Source: Phaeobacter sp. G2 (GTDB lineage Bacteria; Pseudomonadota; Alphaproteobacteria; Rhodobacterales; Rhodobacteraceae). Taken from it: 64,000 nt of DNA. Each line of letters begins with the position of its first letter. Within the stretch, counting starts at the first letter, position 1. The position numbers and the translations under genes were made by a program. Where the stretch lies: positions 1-64,000 of the forward strand of contig CP104103.1 in NCBI GenBank assembly GCA_025163595.1. Reading direction: 5' to 3'. The notes below the pieces were generated by a model that saw only the letters and a list, made by a program, of their open reading frames with translations, was not told the DNA's origin and did not search any database. Positions 45,777 to 53,334 of this stretch are shown here, piece by piece.

Positions 45777-48700
45777 ATGAACCTCATGCCTTCTATCGAC
45801 GCGCTGCTGTCTCCTGATTGGTATCTCTCAGAAAACCCTGACGTTGCCGAGTTTGCGGGGGGAGCGCTTAAGCATTACAGCCTGTTTGGCTGGCGCGAGG
45901 GGCGTAATCCGCATCCATTGTTTGATGTGGACTGGTATCTGCAGCATTGTTCCGAGCTCTCGGATCAGAGAGAGGAACCGGTCCGGCATTATCTCACCAA
46001 GGGGTGGCGCGAGTTACGGAGCCCGCATTGGCTCTTTAATCCAGTGTGGTACTTGCAGCAGAACCCGGATCTGCTGGCCGCAGATGTGGATCCTTGGTGG
46101 CATTACTTGCAGACAGGCTGGCGTGAGGGGCGCAGCCTGCACCCGCTGTTTGATACTGCCTGGTATCTGGACACATACCGGGATGTTGCTGAGGCTGGCA
46201 TCGAGCCGCTGAGCCATTATCTGCAGGCGGGTTGGCGTGAGGGGCTGTTGCCTCATGCGGGATATGTCGCCAAGGATGAGGGCCAGGATCGGGCGCCGCT
46301 TTATCTGGAGCTAGGCGGGGTAAATGTGGTGCCGGATGCTGCCCTAGAGCAGGAGACTGTTGATGGGTTACGGGCCGAGGGGCGGCGCGGTCGGATTTTG
46401 CTGGTCACACATGACACCCAACTGGGCGGCGCGCAGACTGTGCTGCGGTTGTTTGCCGATTGGCTACAGGCCTCGACCCGGTTTGAAGTGGCAATTGTTG
46501 CGGTCAACGGTGGCCATTTTCGCTATGAGTTTGAGAATATTGGGCCGGTCTTTGTGCTGTCGGACCATGCCGAAGAAGATCGGGCTGCGGCACTGGCAGA
46601 CTGGGCTGGAGACGATGTTCAGGCCATTTTTGTCAATTCCATCGCCAGCGGTAGCTTCTACAAATACTGGCAGGCAGAGACCCCTAGCGTGGCTTTCATT
46701 CACGAATTGCCGCAGATTCTGGAGCGCTACCCGGAGGAAGTGGGCCTGGTGCGTGATCGCGCCAATCATGTGATTAGTGGCGGACCGGGTGTTTTTGCCG
46801 CGCTGAAAGGCGATTTTGGGTTTGATGCGGCGCGGTTGACGTCGGCTTATAGTTTCATTGAGGCCTTGCCGGCCGAGGATGGCTCTGCCCGTCGTGCGGC
46901 GGCGCGGGCTGTCTTTGATGTGCCGGAGGACCGTATCCTGGTCATGGGCTGTGGCGTCTTACACTGGCGCAAGTCTCCGGATAAGTTCATCGAGACGGCG
47001 CAGCAGGTTCTGGCCGCTGGGCTGGATGCGGAGTTCATCTGGCTGGGCGGAGGTCCCGACGAAGAAGCCTGCATCCAGCAGGTTCAAGAGGCTGGTATCG
47101 CCGACCGGGTCCGCTTTACCGGCTATGAGCCGGAGGTGGCGGCAAAGCTGGCCGGGGCCGATATCTTCTTGCTCAGTTCACAGGAGGATCCTTTCCCCTT
47201 GGTGGCGCTTTATGCGGCCCAGGCCGGGGCGCCGCTGGTCTGTTTCCAGGATGCTGGCGGGATTGCTGATTTTGTCCAGCACGGCAGTGGAGTGGCTGTC
47301 CCCTTTATGGATATTGAGGCCATGGGGGAGGCGATACTGCGCTATGGCCGCGACGCGGCCGCGCGGGCCCGGGATGGGCAGCTGGGGCGTGATCAGGTCG
47401 CCAATACGCATACCATCAATGCGGTGGGGCCGATCCTGTTGCATTACCTGCGCCAGGTTGCCGGATTGGCTCCGGAGGTCAGCGTGGTGCTGCCCAACTA
47501 CAATTACGAAGACTATCTGCCGCAGCGGCTGGAGAGCATCACGGCCCAGCAGTTCCAGGATTTCGAACTGATCCTGCTGGATGATGCCTCAACCGACGGC
47601 TCCCCTGCGCTGCTGGAGAGCTTTGGCAAGACCCGGGCCGGAACCCGGGTGGTGCTGAACGAGGACAACTCCGGCTCGCCCTTTGCCCAGTGGCTGCGGG
47701 GCATGGAGATGGCCGAGGCTGACATCGTCTGGCTGGCCGAGGCGGATGACTGGTGTGAAGACACTCTGCTGACCACCCTGCTGCCGCTTTTTGATGACCG
47801 CAATCTCCGGCTGGCCTCTTGTATGTCGGTGCCGGTGCAGGCGGATGGTACGGTGATTGGTGACTATCCGTCGATCTATCTCGACCGCATCAACCCTGGG
47901 CGCTGGAACGGAGATTTCATTTCTACCGATCATGAAGAGGCCAACGAAGGTCTCGGGATCGCCAATACCATTCCCAATGCCAGCGCGGTGCTGATGCGCC
48001 GCTTTGATCCGGATCCGGCCTTTGTCGAGATGGTGACGGGCATGCGCCTGTGTGGCGACTGGTTCTTCTATATCCGGGCAATGAAGGGGGGGCTGGTTGG
48101 CTTTTGCGCTGCGCCGCTGAATTATCACCGTCGCCATGGCAGCACGGTCACCCATAAGCTGGAAGGCTCCCTGCGCTATTTCAATGAGCTGGCCGATGTG
48201 CGTGGCTATATTGGTGGGACCTACCACCAGAATGAGGCGGCACAGGCGCAGATCAGTCAATTCCTGGAACAGGATATCAACCGCTTTAATGTACCCGATC
48301 GTTCGGCGCTGCCAGAGCTGGCGGCTCCGGCCAAAGCCCTGCCAGCCTTGGCGGTGATTGCGCCGGACCTCAGCCCCGGCGGCGGACAGATGTTTGCGAT
48401 TTCGCTGGCCAATGAATGGCATCGCCGGGGCGGGCGTGTGGTGCTGGTCAATGCCCATTCGCAGCCGACCCATACGGCGGTGGTGTCCAAGCTGAACTCC
48501 GAGGTGGCGCTCTATCACGCCAATGAGCCCGGCTTTGACTTGGCTGAAATTGTGACGCGCTATGACATTGATGTCATTCACTCGAGCATCTGGTGGGCGG
48601 ATGCCCTGGTGGATAACGCCCGTGAGGCCCTGCCGGCGCATATCCCCTGGGTGATTTCTATGCATGGCTGCCATGAAACCCTGCTGAAACACCCCGGTAT

Positions 48701-49451
48701 CGACCGCAGTTTCCCCGAGCGCCTGACCCGGATGATCAACCGTGCCGATGCCTGGGTCTATACCGCCGACAAGAACCTGGCGGTCTATGACACCTATGAT
48801 CGCCCTGCCCGGTTGTCGCGCATTCCAAACGGCATGGCCGAAGAGCCGATCGGCCAGCAGCTGGACCGCGCTGCTCTGGGGCTGCGCCCAGAGGCGCTGG
48901 TCATGTGCCTGGCGTCGCGGGCGATCCCCTCCAAGGGCTGGATGGAGGCGGTGGAGCTGACCAAGCTGCTGAACGCCGAGGGCCAGACGGTGGATCTGAT
49001 GCTGATCGGAGAGGGGCCAAGTGCTGATGAGATCCGTGAGATGGCGCCCGACCATGTGCATCTGATGGGGCAGGTCTCCAACCTGCAGGACTATCTGGCG
49101 ATTGCCGATGTGGGGCTGCTGCCCAGCTATTTCGTCGGCGAGAGCCTGCCGCTGGTGCTGATCGAGATGATGGCCAAGGGGCTGCCCCTGGTGGCCAGCA
49201 CCATCGGCGAGATCGCCAGTATCGTCGGCACCGGAGAGGAGGCCGCTGGTATTCTGGTGCCCTTGGAGGGCGAGGGTATCGACATGGCAGCCCTAGTTGC
49301 GGCGCTGCACCGCCTGCTGGACCCGGCAGAACGTGCGCGCCTGTCACAGAATGCGCAGAAGCGGTTCGATGCGGAGTTCCGCCTGGAGCGCATGGTGGAC
49401 AGATATGCTGAACTTTATGATGCGGTCGACGCGCGCATCTGGAAAGAATAA
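45777..49451 (+). CDS. Giant three-domain glycosyltransferase (GT4-GT2-GT4) with 38-residue repeats
   Basis: The 1224-residue protein begins with four exact 38-residue repeats of the type xWYLxxNPDV..HYLxxGWREGRxPHPLFD (residues about 14-165). A GT-B domain follows (ILLVTHDTQLGGAQTVLRL to FLLSSQEDPFPLVALYAAQAG), then a GT2 domain (VSVVLPNYNYEDYL, DDASTDGS, EADDW), then a second GT-B domain (PDLSPGGGQMFAISLANEW to SYFVGESLPLVLIEMMAKG). It could add several sugars in turn. Start chosen at ATG 45777, as upstream codons overlap the preceding gene; 45786 is also possible. Confidence 0.88.
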   Translation: MNLMPSIDALLSPDWYLSENPDVAEFAGGALKHYSLFGWREGRNPHPLFDVDWYLQHCSELSDQREEPVRHYLTKGWRELRSPHWLFNPVWYLQQNPDLLAADVDPWWHYLQTGWREGRSLHPLFDTAWYLDTYRDVAEAGIEPLSHYLQAGWREGLLPHAGYVAKDEGQDRAPLYLELGGVNVVPDAALEQETVDGLRAEGRRGRILLVTHDTQLGGAQTVLRLFADWLQASTRFEVAIVAVNGGHFRYEFENIGPVFVLSDHAEEDRAAALADWAGDDVQAIFVNSIASGSFYKYWQAETPSVAFIHELPQILERYPEEVGLVRDRANHVISGGPGVFAALKGDFGFDAARLTSAYSFIEALPAEDGSARRAAARAVFDVPEDRILVMGCGVLHWRKSPDKFIETAQQVLAAGLDAEFIWLGGGPDEEACIQQVQEAGIADRVRFTGYEPEVAAKLAGADIFLLSSQEDPFPLVALYAAQAGAPLVCFQDAGGIADFVQHGSGVAVPFMDIEAMGEAILRYGRDAAARARDGQLGRDQVANTHTINAVGPILLHYLRQVAGLAPEVSVVLPNYNYEDYLPQRLESITAQQFQDFELILLDDASTDGSPALLESFGKTRAGTRVVLNEDNSGSPFAQWLRGMEMAEADIVWLAEADDWCEDTLLTTLLPLFDDRNLRLASCMSVPVQADGTVIGDYPSIYLDRINPGRWNGDFISTDHEEANEGLGIANTIPNASAVLMRRFDPDPAFVEMVTGMRLCGDWFFYIRAMKGGLVGFCAAPLNYHRRHGSTVTHKLEGSLRYFNELADVRGYIGGTYHQNEAAQAQISQFLEQDINRFNVPDRSALPELAAPAKALPALAVIAPDLSPGGGQMFAISLANEWHRRGGRVVLVNAHSQPTHTAVVSKLNSEVALYHANEPGFDLAEIVTRYDIDVIHSSIWWADALVDNAREALPAHIPWVISMHGCHETLLKHPGIDRSFPERLTRMINRADAWVYTADKNLAVYDTYDRPARLSRIPNGMAEEPIGQQLDRAALGLRPEALVMCLASRAIPSKGWMEAVELTKLLNAEGQTVDLMLIGEGPSADEIREMAPDHVHLMGQVSNLQDYLAIADVGLLPSYFVGESLPLVLIEMMAKGLPLVASTIGEIASIVGTGEEAAGILVPLEGEGIDMAALVAALHRLLDPAERARLSQNAQKRFDAEFRLERMVDRYAELYDAVDARIWKE
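45816..46271 (+). repeat. Four 38-codon tandem repeats in the giant glycosyltransferase gene
   Basis: Four units of exactly 114 bp each in protein terms, sharing W-Y-L at positions 2-4, H-Y at 20-21 and GWRE at 25-28. A related unit occurs in the gene at 53335. Confidence 0.88.
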
Positions 49452-49496
49452 ACCTGCCCTAAGGTGAGGTTCCGAGCAAAAGAAAGAAGGATGATT

Positions 49497-50225
49497 ATGA
49501 AGATATTTCTGCACATCGGGGATTCGCGAACGGGCACGACGACATTCCAAAGCATGATGATGGCGAACAGGGATGTGCTTTTGAAACATGGCATAGATTA
49601 CCCCCGCATTGCCTTGCTGCACCCTGAAAAGGGGATTGCGCAGCACCAGCTGCCGTTTTCGCTGCTGCCGCAATGGCCCGAGTTTGCCCCGAAGGCGCAG
49701 ATTGACCGCGATGAAATCTGGGGGAAATTGAAAACATACCTGCAGGACACGGAGGAAGAAGCGGTTCTGTTGTCGAGCGAGGCCTTTTCGTCGCTGTCCG
49801 GGGATGCCGTGCGGTTTGTGAAGGATTTTTTTGCAGGCCATGACGTCGTGCCGATTTTCGTCTACCGGGACGCAAAAGAGTGGCGCCGCTCGATGATGGA
49901 ACACCTGGTCAAGACCGGACAGGCACGGTCTATCCCCGAAGAACAAGGAAATGTGCAGGACAAGGGGCTGAAGAAGCAGCAGGCCTGGTCGGAATTCTTT
50001 GACGTGAACGTCATCGAATACGGACCCGATTGCCTGGAAAATATTCTGCAGGTTCTTGGTGTGGGTCTGGATGAGATGGCCCAGGTCGAGCGTCGCAACC
50101 GCCAGCAGGATCAGGTGCTGATGAAGCTTCTGAAGAAGCTGAACAAGATTCCATTGGTGGACGGAAACCGGACGCAGCTGAACAAGACGATCATCAATTG
50201 GTATAACAGAGAGATCAAAGGTTGA
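49497..50225 (+). CDS. Sulfotransferase-fold protein 5
   Basis: The 242-residue protein starts MKIFLHIGDSRTGTTTFQSMM, the same P-loop type as proteins 1 and 2, with VVPIFVYRDAKEWRRSMMEHL as candidate 3'-phosphate segment. The ATG at 49497 has AAGGA five bases upstream. It is shorter than its relatives and may be a minimal version. It is the last gene of the plus-strand run that starts at 41725 and is convergent with the Stf0-like gene. Confidence 0.62.
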   Translation: MKIFLHIGDSRTGTTTFQSMMMANRDVLLKHGIDYPRIALLHPEKGIAQHQLPFSLLPQWPEFAPKAQIDRDEIWGKLKTYLQDTEEEAVLLSSEAFSSLSGDAVRFVKDFFAGHDVVPIFVYRDAKEWRRSMMEHLVKTGQARSIPEEQGNVQDKGLKKQQAWSEFFDVNVIEYGPDCLENILQVLGVGLDEMAQVERRNRQQDQVLMKLLKKLNKIPLVDGNRTQLNKTIINWYNREIKG

Positions 50226-50248
50226 GACGATGCGTTCTGTCGCCGTAG

Positions 50249-51046
50249 CTAGCCACTATGGCGCTCCACGAAGGCGCGGAAACTGGCCTTGATCTGAGCC
50301 GAACGGTCGCTGTCCACCAGTTTCTTCAGGGTGCGGTTGCTTGGCTGGCCCTGCGGGGAAAACCCGAGGGCGCGCGTATGCGCGGCAATGGCCTGGGCGG
50401 TCTCGTCGGGCTGGGCCGAGATATCGTCATACCGCAGCAGATGCGCGATATCGGTATTCTGGCGCACGATTTTCTGGATGATCTTCTTCTGGCGGATGAA
50501 CAGAGGCAGGGCCTTCAGGATCTCCAGCTGAAAGCTGTCCGAGCTGTGGTCGAAATCCTGCGCGGGTTTCCCGGCCTTTTCATTCTTTTTAGCCTCGCTG
50601 TCCTGATGCCAGGTCTGAGATGCATTGGCTACCGCCTTGGAAATGGCCTGATCCAGGCTGTTGTCACGCACCAGGGCGATGATGGCGACCCGTTCGAAAC
50701 GGTCGCGGGCCCAGTCGATCACGCGCTGGGTGGCCTGGGCGGGGGGCAGCGGCGCAGCGCCATCGATATAGGTGGCGATGGGCGGCGCCTGGTTGAGCAT
50801 CATCTTGATGGCGGCCGCTTCGGGGCGCGCGGGGTCCTGCCCCTGGAGGATGGCCTCCAGAACGGGCTGTTCGCCGGGGTTCTGCGGTTTGTTCTTGCCG
50901 ATGAGTTTGAGGAAATACTCGTTCGGAACACCAAGGCCGCCAACGGCGGTGACATCCTGACACAGAACGGTCGATCCCGACCTCTGGGAGGCCAGAACGA
51001 TGGTGAGTTCTTTGATGGGCGTGGCAGTCATTGCGTCTTGATCCAT
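50249..51046 (-). CDS. Stf0-type sulfotransferase (protein 6)
   Basis: The 265-residue protein has LTIVLASQRSGSTVLCQDV followed by GVPNEYFLKL, the pairing typical of Stf0-family sulfotransferases (in mycobacteria Stf0 makes trehalose-2-sulfate). VAIIALVRDNSLDQAISKAVA fits the 3'-phosphate loop. The ATG at 51046 lies 5 bp past the stop of the upstream gene, so the two form a pair. ATG at 51031 would also work. Its acceptor is unknown. Confidence 0.75.
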   Translation of the reverse strand: MDQDAMTATPIKELTIVLASQRSGSTVLCQDVTAVGGLGVPNEYFLKLIGKNKPQNPGEQPVLEAILQGQDPARPEAAAIKMMLNQAPPIATYIDGAAPLPPAQATQRVIDWARDRFERVAIIALVRDNSLDQAISKAVANASQTWHQDSEAKKNEKAGKPAQDFDHSSDSFQLEILKALPLFIRQKKIIQKIVRQNTDIAHLLRYDDISAQPDETAQAIAAHTRALGFSPQGQPSNRTLKKLVDSDRSAQIKASFRAFVERHSG

Positions 51047-51051
51047 GGTGT

Positions 51052-52080
51052 CTAGGCGGTGTTTTCGAGTTTCGCCAGTCGCTGATCCAGATTGACCAGC
51101 AGGCCCGACAGGATGTCAATGACGCTGGTAGCGTCAAATGTCACCTTTCGCAGGTCGATGAAATCATCGTCTGTCCAGGCATTGAGGTAGATGTTTTCCG
51201 ATTGCGCAAAGTCGCGAAAAAAGGCCTCGTTTTCGGTGCGAAAGAAAGTGCTGACTTCATCGGCAAATTCCGGGGGCAGAATGGCGTGCTGGGCATGGAT
51301 GTTTGCGCGGCCCGCGGCATGGCTGCTCTCCACCAGCATATCGGAGAACTGCATCCGGGGGCGGTGCTTGTTGACCTCGATCATCAGCCGGATCTCTTGT
51401 GGGTTGGGGCTGAGATTGATGCGGCTGTCGGTGGGCATGGCCGCGGCGGGCACCTTGGCGCCGATCATGTCGAGAAACAGCCCCATCAGACCGGCGGAAT
51501 GGCTTTGTGACAGCTCGTAGGGCTTGGCGATGATCTGCGCATCCGGAGCCTGTTTCGCCAGCTGCGTGAAGTAGCTGTGATACATCATCGGGATCTTGTA
51601 GCCGTCCCATTTGGCGAAGAATTCATCCGGGTATTGGCAGAGCAGGTGCCGTTTTACCTGCTGGATGTAGGTCGAAGCCAGGGCATTGAGTTGTTCGCGC
51701 ACAAAGAAAACCAGATGCACTTCGCCAAAATCGGACAGCTCCGTTGCCAGCTGCCCCAACAAAGCGCGGGGGGCGGCAGAGAAGAATTCACTGGACAGGA
51801 TGACGTGCTGGTCGCCAGCGGTAATCATGTCACAGAATTTCTGCGTCAGCTCGCCGCGGCGCGATGCCAGGCTGGCGGGGTGTTCAGGGTTGAGATAGGC
51901 ACGCGCCAACCCTGCGCCATTGCCAGAGGTGATGCGCCCCTGTCGGGCCTGCTTGAAATCTCCCATCGGGAGGTAGTCGAAGCCATGTTTCAGAAGGGTT
52001 TCACGGCTTTGGGCCAGCTGAACCTGCAGGGCTGATGAACCGGTCTTGGGCATGCCGCAATGCAAAATAATTTTCTTCAT
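51052..52080 (-). CDS. Sulfotransferase-fold protein 7
   Basis: The 342-residue protein starts MKKIILHCGMPKTGSSALQVQL (P-loop) and has VHLVFFVREQLNALASTYIQQVK as likely 3'-phosphate segment, then SHSAGLMGLFLDMIGA. I use the ATG at 52080 because the P-loop strand should begin at the N terminus; the frame is open to 52158. It is cotranscribed with the Stf0-like gene. Confidence 0.65.
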   Translation of the reverse strand: MKKIILHCGMPKTGSSALQVQLAQSRETLLKHGFDYLPMGDFKQARQGRITSGNGAGLARAYLNPEHPASLASRRGELTQKFCDMITAGDQHVILSSEFFSAAPRALLGQLATELSDFGEVHLVFFVREQLNALASTYIQQVKRHLLCQYPDEFFAKWDGYKIPMMYHSYFTQLAKQAPDAQIIAKPYELSQSHSAGLMGLFLDMIGAKVPAAAMPTDSRINLSPNPQEIRLMIEVNKHRPRMQFSDMLVESSHAAGRANIHAQHAILPPEFADEVSTFFRTENEAFFRDFAQSENIYLNAWTDDDFIDLRKVTFDATSVIDILSGLLVNLDQRLAKLENTA

Positions 52081-52368
52081 CAAGCTTCGCAGGCTCCCTT
52101 TTGCGCTTAGCCCTCTGGCGGGTTCATGCGCCTCTCTAATTTTGAGATCACGTACCAATTTGAGTGCTTGTTACACCAATGGCGGGACATCGCAAGTCTG
52201 GCAGATTGTTTTGCAATCTGCCTCTTTGCCTCTCCTGTGGGCAAGCCCTGGGGACACAATCAATAGACTTCGCTGAGTTGCGAAGGTAAATGGGAAGCGA
52301 CATCTTGGATGCTCGATTTCCCTGCAGGCATATTGAGCACGCAGGTCGGCTGGAAAAGGAATGGATAT
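52081..52368. other. Divergent gap with a strong hairpin
   Basis: No gene that I can support lies here. Promoters for both flanking units are expected. A nine-pair perfect stem lies at 52200-52222. Confidence 0.5.
52200..52222. other. Perfect 9-bp stem, 5-base loop hairpin
   Basis: GGCAGATTG pairs fully with CAATCTGCC around TTTTG. It is 146 bp before the epimerase start and has only a weak T tract (TCTTT) after it, so it is not a clear terminator. Confidence 0.65.
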
Positions 52369-53286
52369 TTGAAAACTCTCGTCATTGGCGGCTGCGGCTT
52401 TATCGGCTCGCATGTGGTGGATACGCTGCTGGCCAAGGGGGATGAGGTTCGAGTGTTGGATCGTCGCCCCGAGATGTTCCGAGCGCCTCTGCCCAGTGTT
52501 GAATATGTGATGTGCGATCTGGCCGATACGGCGCAGATCTATGAGGCGCTGGCCGGGGTTGATGCGGTGGTGCATCTGGCCAGTACCACGGTGCCTGCCA
52601 CCTCCAATCTGGATCCGGCAGCGGATATCACCGGCAATCTGGTTGCCATGGTCCGCTTGCTGGAGGTCATGCGCTCGACCGAGGTGCGCAAGATGGTCTA
52701 TCTGTCTTCGGGGGGGACCGTTTACGGCGTGCCACAAACCGATCCCGTGCGCGAGGATCACCCGCTGAACCCGATCAGCTCTTACGGGATCGTCAAGGTG
52801 GCGATCGAGAACTACCTGTTCATGGAACACAAGCTGCACGGGCTGCAATATGTGGCGCTGCGGGCCTCCAATCCCTATGGGCCACGCCAGGGCCATACCG
52901 GCATCCAGGGGCTGATCGGCACCCATCTGTGGCGGCTGGCTCGCAAGGAGCAGATCGAGGTCTGGGGCGATGGCAGCGTGGTGCGCGATTTCATCCATGT
53001 GGGCGATCTGGCGGAACTGTGCCACCGGGCGCTGGTCGCGGGTGGTAGCGGCAGTTTCAATGCTGGCAGTGGCGAAGGGGCTTCGGTTGCCGAGGTGGTC
53101 GAAAAGATCTGCAAGACTGTGGGGGGCGATGTGCAGCCGATCTACAAGCCCGGGCGTAATTTCGACGTACCACGCGTGGTGCTTGATGTGACCCGGGCGC
53201 AGACCGAGCTGGGCTGGCAAAAAACGGTTTCCATTGATGAAGGGATCGCCGGGACCTGGGCCTGGGTGCAAGAACAGGTTGGCTGA
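52369..53286 (+). CDS. NAD-dependent NDP-sugar epimerase/dehydratase
   Basis: The 305-residue extended-SDR protein has TLVIGGCGFIGSHVVDTL (NAD loop), HLASTTVPA, MVYLSSGGTVYG, SSYGIVKVAIENYL (catalytic Tyr and Lys) and RASNPYGPRQ, GDGSVVRDFIHVGDLA. It resembles UDP-glucose 4-epimerases of polysaccharide loci, which would provide UDP-galactose for Glf, but epimerases of this class differ in substrate and the call stays open. The start is a TTG at 52369 with AAAAGGA 8 bp upstream; the nearby ATG (52361) runs into a stop. Confidence 0.85.
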   Translation: MKTLVIGGCGFIGSHVVDTLLAKGDEVRVLDRRPEMFRAPLPSVEYVMCDLADTAQIYEALAGVDAVVHLASTTVPATSNLDPAADITGNLVAMVRLLEVMRSTEVRKMVYLSSGGTVYGVPQTDPVREDHPLNPISSYGIVKVAIENYLFMEHKLHGLQYVALRASNPYGPRQGHTGIQGLIGTHLWRLARKEQIEVWGDGSVVRDFIHVGDLAELCHRALVAGGSGSFNAGSGEGASVAEVVEKICKTVGGDVQPIYKPGRNFDVPRVVLDVTRAQTELGWQKTVSIDEGIAGTWAWVQEQVG

Positions 53287-53334
53287 ACCTGGGCTGTTCA
53301 AACCTGGACTGCCGATCTGCGGCGGGGAGGCCGC

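Noticed and set aside
47589..49061. 490-codon open frame on the minus strand
   Set aside because: It mirrors the giant glycosyltransferase and reads as His/Arg/Gln-rich sequence typical of GC-rich antisense frames.
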